Shown in pieces: positions 1 to 9,372 of a stretch of DNA of 64,000 nucleotides. The stretch's first letter is position 1; each line of letters begins with the position of its first letter. The stretch lies in NCBI RefSeq assembly GCF_037126465.1, contig NC_088202.1, positions 29,620,213 to 29,684,212 on the forward strand, read 5' to 3'. The stretch comes from Ornithodoros turicata. Lineage: Eukaryota; Arthropoda; Arachnida; Ixodida; Argasidae. The notes below the pieces were generated by a model, which was not told the origin of the DNA, did not search any database, and was given only the letters and a program-made list of their open reading frames with translations. Made by a program: the position numbers and the translations under genes.

Positions 1-268
1 CCCCACGTAACCACTAACCTCCTTATCTTTCGCTATGCTTGCCAATTCTTGCCTATTGTCCCATTTCGTCCACGTGTTCGTAAACCCCCATTTTTCTGTA
101 ACCGGTCAGGAGCCTAGATGACTTCGTTCACATAATCCCCTGCACACTCTAACAAAGCGGCCATTCGCTCCGGCCGTAAAAACCCGTACGGCCCCTTTCT
201 TCCCTCCGGGCTGTTGACACACAATTCGCATGAACCTTTAAACACGTCACACCTAACCCTTTAAATAC

Positions 269-336
269 CATGCCAATGATGAGGACGGTGCCCAGAAGAA
301 GAACAGTCTCTGTTCGAAATATCGGCGGCTTCTGTC
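269..336 (-). CDS. possible SLC13-like exon with one membrane segment
   Basis: On the minus strand a short open segment reads PPIFRTETVLLLGTVLIIGM. It is bounded by a cag acceptor and a gtattt donor of only moderate quality. A Phe/Glu pair followed by a hydrophobic helix is what the SLC13 family has after its central hydrophilic loop, where this plus-strand cluster's exon at 51259-51339 also lies. It is downstream, in the same direction, of the better-supported minus-strand SLC13-like exons at 7011-7588, so it could be a later exon of that gene. The match is short and could be chance; no phase check is possible because the intervening exons were not found. Confidence 0.25.
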
Positions 337-359
337 CTGAGGCAACTCCCTTCCTCGTC

Positions 360-1822
360 GCGGTATGTTTCACTATCTTTGTTTTGTTTTTCCTTTTCCT
401 TCCTTTCGTTCTTTCATGTGCATACAGTCGCTTGCCGTATCAGTCATTTCATCCTGCCAGACCAATACCACCTAGATAACACAAGGCCTCTTCATACACG
501 CAGTGACGTCACGCTAGTTGTCCCTCTCGTGCTTCCCTCTGATACTTGGACGGTCGCCAGAGCGTGCATAAGCAAGCCACGTCGCGCTCTTGTTGTTGAA
601 AGGGATGTTTTAACGAATGTGATGGAATTTAGCATCAACTGAGGAACAAGGCCAACTGGTGAATGAAGCACTTCTAAGTTTATATATTTATCGGAACGTT
701 GAAAATACTACTTTACTCCTTCGAACACTCCTTCGAATGGTTACAAAAAACCTTAAGTGCGATGATGGGTTGCTTACAATGTGGAGAAGCATCACACACT
801 TGTCGGTCACGCTCATTGTCCAAAACAAGGTGTTGCAGGTGCCTCCTAACTTGCTTTTGAAATATTCATAGAAGACACTGAATTCTTCATCGCTTCTTCT
901 CTTCTGGTTCCTAGTGAATTTTGTAGGGGTTTCTGAAGGGTCGTGTTCTTCATCCTGGCGCGTTTGGAGTTCGTTGATTCGCGACGAGCACGCGTAGATG
1001 ACATGCAGGCCGGGCAGTTTGAATAAACTGAAGGCACAGCATCTAGCACCAGTCGTAGTCGATCGCTTTCGATTTCAGTCGTCTTCCCAGTGGCCCCATC
1101 GCTGTGCGTGAGTTTCGCGACAATTCCGATTGCTGAAAATGCAGTTCGTAGACCTGCGAGAGAACGAGGACAACCGTATTACAGCAAACATGCAAGCAAG
1201 ATCCAACAGCGCGTTCCAGCGGCAGTGGCTTCAAGTTTACTCACATACCTTGGAGCGAATGGTCGGTTTAAAATCTGAGCGTGGAATCGCCTTCCGCTAT
1301 GATTCTTTGAGAGCTTCATCCTTTGGAAACGAGAACACATGCACTCTTGGGCCCTCGTAGTTGTTGTGTCGACAGCGAGGAACGCAGCACCGGCCCATGT
1401 GGAACTGACTCACCAACATCGTTTCAGTTAACGGACACTGCCTATCTCTACATACGAGAGTGTTCCAAAAGCGCACGTACCTGTCACTCGAGAAACCTGA
1501 CAATGCAGTACGCCACGCACAGGCAAAATCTCACGAAACAGGCGCTAGAAGCATCGAGAGATGACCGGAAAGTTTCACAGCGCTTGCATCTGTGTGCATC
1601 GGGCCATCGGACTCCGGATCAGGCTCGTGCAACTAGCGTTACGTCACACGCAGGGAGAGGGAAGCATGAAGAGGCCTCGTGTTATCTAGGTGGCGCTGGC
1701 CAGACACAGCTCTTGCCCTTCCCCGGTACGATAAGCGTTGATATATAGTGGTGATGCATAAAGTTCTTTGCAAGCAAAAAAGAAAAACAAAACAAAAGAA
1801 AGATCGTGAAGCATTGCGTATT
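360..1822 (-). mobile_element. decayed THAP-containing DNA transposon (P-type candidate)
   Basis: Two imperfect inverted arms of roughly 200 bp lie at about 360-580 and 1570-1822. The clearest matched block is cacctagataacac at 469-482 against its reverse complement near 1677-1690, followed by matching aggcctcttcat and tgacgt stretches. The arms enclose a THAP-domain pseudogene on the minus strand (846-1398). P-element transposases carry an N-terminal THAP domain, which makes a P-type relic the natural reading, but no catalytic region is present and I could not define a clean target-site duplication. A host THAP exon trapped between arms of a foldback element is the alternative. Confidence 0.5.
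846..1398 (-). pseudogene. THAP-domain protein, broken
   Basis: A THAP zinc-finger (C2CH DNA-binding) domain is readable on the minus strand in two exons: 1398-1249, starting MGRCCVPRCRHNN and continuing VFSFPKDEALKES, then 1153 downward, beginning VYELHFQQSEL. The junction is a gtatgt donor and a ctctcgcag acceptor with matching phase 0. Three lesions are visible. The conserved Trp codon is TAG (in LKES-stop-RKAIP). The third zinc ligand in the usual V-C-x-L-H-F is Tyr (VYELHF). A one-base frameshift near 1055 separates RRLKSK from the AVPTF-like motif, read in the next frame as LDAVPSVYS. The first two lesions are both G-to-A on the coding strand. The reading stays open to a stop at 846-848. 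Identification rests on the CxxxxC, FxFP, CxxHF-like and AVPxx order typical of THAP. Confidence 0.72.
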
Positions 1823-2170
1823 TCTGTGACTGTAAGTGAGGGCGGAGATATCGACGTCACCGGCGCTCTTTTGGCGATCACTTTGTTTCCAGCGGGCGGC
1901 CGAGGTGAAATACTCAGGTCTATAGCACGCGCTCATGTTACTATAGTGCTTCATCAGTGGTTCGGGCGGATTATGTGGTGACCAGGCTTTAATATTGCAA
2001 TTGCAATGGGCTCCCTAAAGTCAATAATTAAAAGGTTGATCAAAATATCTCTGTTAATTAGTCCCCTAGTTGAGCAAGAAATTGGTTTCCTAGTAGAAGC
2101 GAGTAATCCAATGACAAAAGTAAAACCATCCTAAGGCAGCTCCCCTTTTTATGAAAATTTGTTGCAAATA
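1823..2170. other. no gene seen
   Basis: AT-rich sequence between the THAP-containing relic and the left arm of the next DNA transposon. I see no coding signal, RNA gene or repeat structure here. Confidence 0.4.
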
Positions 2171-2610
2171 AAAGGAAACACCCTGTATACCACTTTTTTC
2201 GATATGAAGTCGGTTGCAATGTAGTACATGCTGAAGAGCACTCCTTAAGAGGGCACCAGGAAACTCTTAATGCATTGTCCTAATTAACTTTCCATAATTA
2301 ACTTTTTCATTATAAAAGCTACGATGTTGTCCAAATGAGAAAATCTAGTTTCTTTGGTCACCTGATACCGAAGTCGTTTTCAGAACAAAAATCCCTTTGA
2401 TAGATCGTCCGTAAAAAAATCGTGAAGGGCATTTTTTGCTTTATGTTGTTCATTGAGCATCTTCGGAGACGCGTCTTGCCTTCACCCCCAATGTGAGATT
2501 GTGAAAGAGCACACTATCGCCTCTTGCGTCCTGTAAAAAAATTAAAAGAAAACAGAAAATGCAACCCAAGATAAGGGCAGTTCCGATAGCGGCCCCCTCA
2601 AAAGAATCCT

Positions 2611-3396
2611 CTCGCGGCCTTGGCTATCGTTCAGGGTGTAGACGAAAACACGCTAGCGACGGACTTCTGCGTGGTACTAACGACACTGGCGGCTGCCTCG
2701 ACGACACCGTTACACCGCAGTTTTGTCCACAATTTGACGGCTGAACTTCACCAAGACTGGCCCCGTCCACCGGAAGTTATGGACCGCGACTTCACACTAA
2801 TCGAGCTAAAGGCAGCGTTGAAGCTTGTGAACGCCGGCTCGTCCCCGGGACCCGATAAAATCACCTATGCCGCACGGCGAAACCTTGACGGCCGGTCACT
2901 CCAAGCTCTTCTTCATGTGTAAAATACGTCTTGGCAACAAGGATCTATACAACCTACCTGGAAGGAGGCATTGGTTGTTCCCATTTTGAAACCAGGCAAG
3001 CCCCCAAATGCCCTCGCCAAGCTGTATGGGGAAAACTGATGGAGAGAATGGTTTAGCATCGCCTCGACTGGTGGCTCGAAAAACAACGTGCTTTCCCTCA
3101 AGAAATGGCTGGATTTCGTCGCCACCGAAGCTCCATGGATCCAGTTCTCGACCTAGTCTCTACAGTTCAACATGCTCGTGCCCATAGGCGGATCGTCCTA
3201 TCGGTTTTCCTCGACATCAAGCAGGCATATGATACTGTCTCGCACATGTCTGTGCTGCACGCCTTGCGCTCGTTTGGGGTATCCTGTCGGCTCTTCATCT
3301 GGCTCCAAGACTTCCTTACGGACCGCACTGTCGCTGTCCGTACGTCCCAAGGCCAAAGCCCTCAGCATCCTGTTCATCAAGGAGTCCCCCAAGGAA
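2611..3396 (+). pseudogene. LINE reverse transcriptase, N-terminal part
   Basis: Two frames carry the first RT blocks. Positions 2620-2922 encode IELKAALKLVNAGSSPGPDKI, the canonical lead-in with the SPGPD box. Positions 3105-3396 encode the palm entry VFLDIKQAYDTVSH, with the first catalytic Asp, and HQGVPQGT. A stop at 2920-2922 and a frameshift region around 3030-3100 break the gene. Translation ends where a 250-bp MITE begins at 3397. Confidence 0.85.
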
Positions 3397-3646
3397 CACT
3401 CTTAGAAATGAACTTCACCACATAGCACGCTCCTAGCCAACCATCATCTCGAATGATATCGTTATCTGCCCTGATTTGTTGAAAACGGGGGGGCGTACGC
3501 CTTTTTTGTGACAATTATGAACAGCATAAGTGTCACAGAAAAGGCGTACGCCTCCCGTTTTCAACAAATCAGTGCAGATAACGATATCATTCGAGATGAT
3601 GGTTGGCTAGCAGCGTGCTATGCGGTGAAGTTCATTTTTAAGAGTG
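3397..3646. mobile_element. CACTC-type foldback MITE (copy 1), in the RT gene
   Basis: A 250-bp element begins cactcttagaaatgaac and ends gttcatttttaagagtg. It is palindromic almost throughout, with a central loop near attatgaacagcataag. The flanking dinucleotide AA (3395-3396) is repeated at 3647-3648. It splits the LINE reverse transcriptase exactly between the PQGT box and the following SPTLSNVV block. No coding capacity. Confidence 0.9.
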
Positions 3647-3648
3647 AA

Positions 3649-4724
3649 GTATTCTCAGTCCGACACTCTCTAATGTGGTGATGGCCGGCCTACAATCAGT
3701 AATTCCTCGCAAAGTGTAATTTTCCGTGTATGCAGATGACGTCACCCTTTGGACAGTAGAAAAATCACGCCCAGCCATACAGCGCCGCCTGCAGCTCGCT
3801 TTAAATAATGTACATGCGTACCTCACGCACCTTGGGATGGACTTTTCACCCGAAAAGTGCGTCGAGCTCCCTTTCACGCGCAAAGCTATGACCAATTTCT
3901 CTCTTTGGGTTGGTGCCAAGAAGCTTAAGCCGGTACGCTTCCACCGCTTCCTTGGCGTGGTCATCGACTCAGACTTGCGCTGGGCTCGCCACATTAAACA
4001 CCTTGAAACTAAAGTGCAGCGATGGCTCCCCGCAATTCAACATCTTTCTGGCTCAGAATGGGGCTGTTACCAGAGGTCCCTCCTCGCAGTTCACGCGGCG
4101 TTGGTGCTGGCGACTGTCCTTTACAGTCTTCCGATTCTGCACAGGATATCAACAATATCATTAAATACCCTTCGGTCCCTGTTCGCTCGAAGCCTTCGTC
4201 CCTGCCTCGGAGTTCCAAGAATGGCTGAAACATGGCAAGCCCTGGCTGAAGCTGGTGAACTCCCGGTTGAGGTTCTACGTGAACGTGAAACGGCTCGGCA
4301 CTTCCTACGTTTGCGTGCTCACGTTCCCCGTCACCCGCTCCTCAGGAAAATTCGATACCGCCCTGAAAGCGACTTCTATCGAGTAGCGCAGAGGACACGC
4401 CAGACTCTCACTGGCCTCATAGCTAAGGACATTATACCGCCGGAAGCCCCCTGGTCTCTGCCGGCACCGCCGACTTTCGTAAGCCTTCCGAACGTTCGGG
4501 AAAGACGAGATCAGGTCCCCCCTCAAGTCCTCAGAGCCCATTTTCATGCTCTGGTAGACGAGAAGTTTTCTACCTTTACGGCAGCATATACAGATGGCGC
4601 ATCCCGAAACAACGAGTCCGCCTCAGCATTCGTCATACCATCCGAAGGCGTAGTGCAAGGACGACGCCTTTCACATACAACCTCCTCAACAGCTGCGGAA
4701 CTCTATGCCATCCTTTTCTTTCTA
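3649..4724 (+). pseudogene. LINE RT (YADD box) and first half of RNase H
   Basis: After the MITE the RT resumes with SPTLSNVVMAGL, then a stop near 3718, then VYADDVTLW carrying the two catalytic aspartates. The thumb region follows (FLGVVIDSDLRWARHI). RNase H starts near 4588 with YTDGASRN (first catalytic Asp) and TAAELYAI (catalytic Glu). The frame is open from 3726 up to the next insertion, which begins at 4725 after AILFFL. Confidence 0.88.
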
Positions 4725-4966
4725 CACTCCAAAAACAGAACTTCACCGCGTAGCACGCTGTGCGCCAACCATTGCCACGAATGATAGAGCTACCGTTTAT
4801 AATTGGAAGAGAGATGGGGGCGTACGCCTTTTTGTGGCAATTTTCATATATTCAAATTACCACAAAAAGGCGTACGCCTACTTCTCTCTTCGAATCAGAA
4901 GGAATAACCCTATCATTCATGGCAATGGTTGGCGCACAGCGTGCTATGCGGTGAAGTTCTGTTTTT

Positions 4967-5444
4967 ATCGATCGCTCCATCGATTACGCACAGTATCTGC
5001 GTTCACGAACTCGCAACTGTGCAAGATCGGCTCCAGGGAGGACTCCAGTTGCGGACACTGTAATCATCCGGAGACAATTGCGCATATCCTGACAGAATAC
5101 CGTGCATACCATGCCATGCGGGAAACCCATCTTCCCCACGCCAGGCCTGGTATACTGACGGACGTCCTCTTCCCCGAAGGTTCTTGTGCGGAACGACTTT
5201 CAAAAACTCGCGGCCTCGTGCGTTTTCTTCAAGCAACGGGCCTAGCGGAGAGACCACTCTAGTGCACCTCTCACCTGCAGTGTGCTTCCGTCCCATCAGT
5301 ACCGGTCATCCTGCCTCTACATCACTTTGAAGTCCTCAACTCCCCTTTCTCCCACTTTCTTTTCCTTTTTTTTTGGCTATAGTCGTGACGATGCCCACTT
5401 CAGTGCGGCCAACAACGGCAAGCTACCTCGACACCCCCCCCCCC
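4967..5444 (+). mobile_element. 3' end of a second LINE family, inserted in MITE copy 2
   Basis: A 5'-truncated copy encodes a LINE C-terminus, FTNSQLCKIGSR followed by CGHCNHPETIAHIL (a CCHC-like knuckle), and stops at 5262 after GLAERPL. Its 3' UTR contains gtcgtgacgatgcccac and ggccaacaacggcaagc and ends in a run of C. The octamer CTGTTTTT lies on both sides (4959-4966 and 5445-5452), consistent with a target-site duplication. The 3' UTR resembles the tail of a tRNA-derived SINE found elsewhere in the window. Confidence 0.75.
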
Positions 5445-5454
5445 CTGTTTTTAG

Positions 5455-5763
5455 TTATTATTTTTTTATTGATTGCGTGTTAGCGCCGCGAAGCAACTGT
5501 GGCTATGAGCGACGTACAGATGGGGACAGACGGAGAGAGGACAGCAGGAAGGAGTGGGGGACAGGGGGATTAGTATGCGTCCTGGGCCGTCTTCAAGGGG
5601 AACTGTACCGACATTCGTCTGGAAAGTCTTCGGAAAACCCAGGAAAACCTCAGACAGCACAGCCGGTGGCAGGATTCGAATCCACCACCTCCCACTCTAC
5701 AGCACGACCTTGGTTACCACCAACGAGCGGACGCCTTAGCCCACTCGGCCATGCCGCTGGTTT
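5455..5763 (-). mobile_element. tRNA-derived SINE
   Basis: Read on the minus strand from 5763, the element starts with a tRNA-like head. It has an A-box-like TGGCCGAGTGGGCTAAGGCG and, about 60 bases on, a B-box-like GGATTCGAATCC. The body follows with ggctgtgctgtctgagg and cctgggttttcc, and it ends in an A-rich tail (aataaaaaaataataa). Perfect 10-bp duplications, CTGTTTTTAG at 5445-5454 and 5764-5773, flank it. The head resembles tRNA-Leu/Ser. It is not a functional tRNA gene: there is no acceptor closure and it is fused to the SINE body. Confidence 0.85.
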
Positions 5764-5779
5764 CTGTTTTTAGAGTGTA

Positions 5780-6506
5780 CAACACATCGCTGATTTTACC
5801 CCGCGGGAATGGGAAGTCTTCACAGACTCCAAATCTGCACTTCAAGCTATTGAAAATTCGTGCATACGAAGCCCATCCGCACCCCTCGTCACAGATGTGT
5901 TAATGGCTTACCCCACTGTCTGCGCAGCAGGCCACAGGCTAGTTCTCCAGTGGGTTCCAACCTATTGTGGTGTCGTGGGGAATGAGCAGGCCGACAGCGC
6001 CGCAGAAGCAGCACTCTCGTACCGGAAACGGACCAGTATTGTTCTGCTGAGAGGAGACCGCCGTTCCATTCTGCAACGCCTGGTGACACCCCTGGCTTCA
6101 CGCCAATGGACAACCGACATTCTCCCCCCCATCTATGTTGAGCAGAGTTGATCCAACGGTCGCTTTCCGCATGCCACGAAACACCTCTCGTCAAGGTGCT
6201 GCATTAAACCACCGAATGCTACTCGATGTGGCCTTTACCGCTCAGTGGCGTTACCGCTTGAGACAAGTTGACTCTCCCACCTGCTGCCACTGTGGTGCTC
6301 TTGAGGACCTGGAACACATTCTTCTTCATTGCCCCCACTACCAACCTTTCCCAACCGCACTCTCAGAGTCCCTTAGTCAGCTGGACTCTCGCCCCTTCTC
6401 CCTATCGAAATTGCTTGGTCCCTGTCCCAATCCAGCCCAGCAACGATCTGCGCTCAAAGCTCTTTTGACATTTCTGGACACAATCGGACCTCGATCGTTA
6501 TTGTGA
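5780..6506 (+). pseudogene. LINE RNase H second half and CCHC tail
   Basis: The host LINE resumes with QHIADFTPREW, then FTDSKSAL (third catalytic Asp) and GNEQADSAA (fourth Asp), so all four RNase H acidic residues survive in the split domain. A frameshift near 6140 moves the reading to the frame ending at 6506. That frame carries CCHCGALEDLEHILLHC, a C-terminal zinc knuckle typical of I and R1 type LINEs. Confidence 0.85.
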
Positions 6507-7010
6507 AGGGGGTAATTATTTTATTCCCCACCTCCCCAGCAGCAATGGGGTAGAGTATCGCCTCTTGCGATGAACCTCCTTACTCTCCATCTCAAAATAA
6601 AGTTGTTGTTGTTCCGATAGTGTCACCCGGAACATTTGCTTTGTTTTTGTTTCCGCAAGTTAAAGCTCATCTTCGACGCATGAGACGGCACACTATGCTC
6701 CTTCACGAATTTTTTTACGGATATATCGAACGGATTTTTGTTCGGGAAATGGCTACGGTATCACGTGACCGAAGGGACCAGATGTTCTCATAGGGACAAC
6801 TTCCTAGCTTTTAAAATTAAGAAATTAATTGTTGAAAGGTAATTAGGACATCGCCTTAGGAGTTTGTTGATGCCCTCTAAATGAATGCCCTTTAGCATAT
6901 GCTATATCGCAATTGACCACAACTCGAAATAAGCGATATATATTTTAAAAAAAAATGTGTTCGCATTTAGCTGGGACAGCCGTATATAAGCAGATATAGT
7001 GACAACTTAC

Positions 7011-7294
7011 TCTTTAGCTTTCAGCAGTTTCTTAAGGGACTGTCCTGACTTCTTTTTACTCGCGTTGGGAGTCCGCAGTGCAGACGCCGCCTCACTTGGA
7101 GTGAAAGACCTGCTGGACGCCCTTGGAGAAAGTCCCTGGCCAACGTCATCATCCGGAACAAGCTCCAGATGACCGTATACGAGCCTGGCTTTGCACAAAC
7201 ACGGGCTCCTCTTGCCCGAGGCTGTCGGAGGTGATTTGGCGGCAATAGGCACTACAGAAGCAGGCATCGACGTTGGTGTTTTTTCTTGTGACGT
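7011..7294 (-). CDS. SLC13-like transporter, cytoplasmic-loop exon
   Basis: A minus-strand exon runs from a ttttcgcag acceptor (first base 7294) to a GTAAGT donor (GT at 7010-7009). It enters in phase 0 and leaves in phase 2. It encodes about 94 residues rich in Ser, Pro, Lys and Ala (for example SFTPSEAASALRTP and SKKKSGQSLKKLLKAK), with no membrane segment. The preceding exon (7469-7588) ends in phase 0 and encodes the SLC13 membrane helix that precedes the large cytoplasmic loop, so this exon is read as that loop. The next exon would lie to the left, beyond the transposon nest at 2.2-7.0 kb. Confidence 0.55.
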
Positions 7295-7468
7295 CTGCGA
7301 AAAATGTTTTCTTCAAATAGAGGCAGATCGGAAACCAATGATGTTATGAAAGCGATCTACGTGCAACGTGCAGAACCACAGTGATTTCAGTTCTGCTAAA
7401 TGACGGCTGTTTGGATCCTTCCACGAGTGTGTATCATGAGTCCACATTATTTCAGAGATGCAACTTAC

Positions 7469-7588
7469 ACGCAATACCCATCCCAATGCGTTCGAAAACA
7501 GGGGACACGAAAACAACATCCCCGTAACCAACAAGACAAATAAATGGCAAATTGAGAACGCAGCAGATACTCGTATTTGTGCTGAACC
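7469..7588 (-). CDS. SLC13-like transporter, membrane-helix exon
   Basis: A 120-base minus-strand exon lies between a gctcttag acceptor and a perfect GTAAGT donor, phase 0 at both ends. The 40 residues include CHLFVLLVTGMLFSCPLFSN followed by ALGWVLR. The order LVT, small hydrophobics, then SN is the arrangement of the first helical-hairpin region of SLC13/DASS Na+/dicarboxylate transporters, where Ser-Asn-Thr contacts sodium and substrate. Here Ser-Asn is kept but Thr is replaced by Ala. Together with 7011-7294 this marks a second SLC13-family locus, opposite in strand to the 34.8-51.6 kb gene. Upstream exons (first two helices) were not found. Confidence 0.55.
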
Positions 7589-7782
7589 CTAAGAGCAGCT
7601 CCCAGCATACAGTAGCCATTCAGATCAACAGGTTGAGGTCCATCATCTTTCTTCCCCTAGCCTTGCGATGGCTTCAATAGTGATTGTGTTCTGTTTGAAA
7701 CTTCAGACCGCGATAACTCCAGCTCAAAACTCGTGTGTGTTAGCAAACTTGCGGCTCCATTTGTGCAGACGACCACGATGTT

Positions 7783-7903
7783 GATGAAACTTGACTGAAC
7801 CCTGAGACAAGGAAAGCGCAGACGACCACAAACACATTCGGTTCGAGAATGTGTTTGTGATCATCTGTGTTTTCCTTGTCTCGGGTTTCAGTGAAATTTC
7901 ATC
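7783..7903. repeat. 121-bp foldback repeat
   Basis: Two arms of about 57 bp face each other around a short ggttcga loop. Left arm: gatgaaacttgactgaaccc and gagacaaggaaa; right arm: the reverse complement ending gtgaaatttcatc. It lies upstream of the minus-strand SLC13-like exons and may be a small MITE. Confidence 0.65.
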
Positions 7904-8107
7904 ATGTACCACCCGTTAGCCTGCGTTTTGTCTCTTGTTCATGATACTGAGTTCGATCTCTACGCGGAACTTAACAGCATCACCGAAAATTAACCTATAT
8001 CGTAACTTTCTTATTACTTGCAGGGGCCTAAGTGTTCTCTTCGAACAAAACCTACTTGGCCCGCGTCCACAGCCACCGTTGAAAGAGATGGTCTTGGTGG
8101 TACTCAC

Positions 8108-8239
8108 TGGCAATGGACGGTTTCCTTCTGGTGAGGCAATTCCTGGGGTACGATGAATGTAGGCGACGGACCGTTGAGGGGCAGGAGCCGCCCCAGTGAC
8201 GCCGAAGTGCTCACGCACGTACTGCTCTATGTTCCCCAT
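8108..8239 (-). CDS. possible 5' coding exon, unknown product
   Basis: On the minus strand an ATG at 8239, followed by G at +4, opens a frame MGNIEQYVREHFGVTGAAP that runs to a GTGAGT donor after GNRPLP. No domain is recognised and there is no hydrophobic segment. It lies upstream of the minus-strand SLC13-like exons and leaves in phase 0, but nothing ties it to them. Chance is a real possibility. Confidence 0.2.
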
Positions 8240-9370
8240 AACCGCAGGATCTTTGACTGCACAATAGTTTTTTTACCATTGACATTGCGCTACGGCAGAG
8301 AAGACGTAAACATTGACTCATTGAAGGCTTGGTAAGTTTCATAGTAGCATGTGTAACCTGGCGATGTCGAAACGCATAGGGTTGGCAATGTACTCGACAT
8401 CCCTTCTGGGTGTTTGTCTCACCGCCCCAGTGCGGCTTCACTGTGCCACGTTGTTAACCAATAGATGCTTAGGATCGTGATAATTATACGTGTGTAGGCT
8501 GCCGTGAACAAACGTTGTACAGTGGCGGTTAAAGCCATCCTTTTCGTGTACGTGTGTTAGGGGGAGGGTTCGGGTGCCCTAGACAGAACGCCAAATGGGT
8601 AAATGGATACAAATTGGCGAACCGACCCATCGTAGGCTAATGAGGATGCCTTGGACGGATGTGAGAATAAATTCTTTCGATCGACTAGCATGGCAATGCA
8701 CCACAGGGATACAAACGTGAAAATAAATTGAGATACATTTCCTCATCATTACTGAAGGTAACCCTACGCGATATCTTTGAACAGCTGTTTCAACAATTGC
8801 ATTACATTGTGGGCAGAAAAGCCGATGACGCCTGAATATTGAGAATGGCCACCACTGAGACTACAACGGGTCTGAAATATGGGAACAGGGCCTCTCTAGG
8901 CGAATAAATGGCACGAAGTAGCACTATTGCGTGCAAGGCTAATGTTAACGGACAACATATGAGTCGCGCTCTTCAGTGTCCCATCTACCTTTTCTAAGCT
9001 ACCAAATGTGTCAATAGGCATCTCACCAATATCAATCGCTCGGTTATTTTCTCGCTGCATGGGTTCAGCTAACGTGTACGGCGACGGGTAGAACACCAAG
9101 CAGGTTACACTTGTTCCACTTCTTCCTCTTCTTCTTCTACACGGTGTGGCCCACAACCAACGGCAATAGGCCAGGGATCAATGTGTCGGTGTAAGCCAGG
9201 ATGATGGGATGATATTAAAGACTAAAAGCGGTGGGATGACGAGATGAACGATACCACAGCATGGAAAGCAGCTGATAGGACGGAAGAGTCCGCGATACGA
9301 CCAAAAGACTAAGTCAGAGTCAAGCGAAAAAAGAATGGGCACATGATTGCTGCCATAACCATTAGGAAGG
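8240..9370. other. no gene seen
   Basis: No supported exon, RNA gene or intact repeat. The right part (from about 8890) may belong to the decayed minus-strand LINE whose endonuclease lies immediately to the right. Confidence 0.35.
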
Positions 9371-9372
9371 CG

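Larger units (their letters stand above)
4725..5777. mobile_element. CACTC-type MITE (copy 2), enlarged by nested retroelements
   Basis: The element starts cactccaaaaacagaactt and ends ctgtttttagagtg, flanked by TA (4723-4724 and 5778-5779). The MITE itself is 4725-4966 plus the last few bases; its interior hairpin includes ggcgtacgcc motifs facing each other around 4815-4880. The right terminal repeat has been opened by a LINE 3' end (4967-5444), which in turn is followed by a SINE (5455-5763). The whole block interrupts the RNase H domain of the host LINE between AELYAILFFL and QHIADFTPREW. Confidence 0.85.
2590..6610 (+). mobile_element. I/R1-like LINE, 5'-truncated, with RNase H
   Basis: A non-LTR retrotransposon lies between two identical 10-bp target-site duplications, GTTCCGATAG at 2580-2589 and 6611-6620. 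In order it carries reverse transcriptase (2620-4300), an RNase H domain (about 4580-6030) and a C-terminal CCHC knuckle (about 6280-6340). A short 3' UTR ends aataaagttgttgttgtt. The 5' part (ORF1, endonuclease) is absent, as expected from incomplete reverse transcription. Two MITEs interrupt the coding region (3397-3646 and 4725-5777). Removing them restores continuous homology, but the frame also has older stops near 2920 and 3718, so the copy is dead. RT plus RNase H plus a terminal CCHC motif suggests the I/R1 group; clade is inference. Confidence 0.88.
2171..6960. mobile_element. DNA transposon with ~260-bp inverted arms, split by a LINE
   Basis: The left arm (about 2171-2430) and right arm (about 6700-6960) are inverted copies. 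The block ccgtaaaaaaatcgtgaag near 2410 matches cttcacgaatttttttacgg near 6701 in reverse complement, and similarity continues outward through the ggtcacctga / tcacgtgacc region and the taattaggac block. The outer part of the left arm carries acaccctgtatacc, an end motif common in arthropod non-autonomous DNA elements. No transposase remains; the interior is occupied by a LINE that inserted at a duplicated GTTCCGATAG. Exact outer ends were not determined. Confidence 0.6.
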
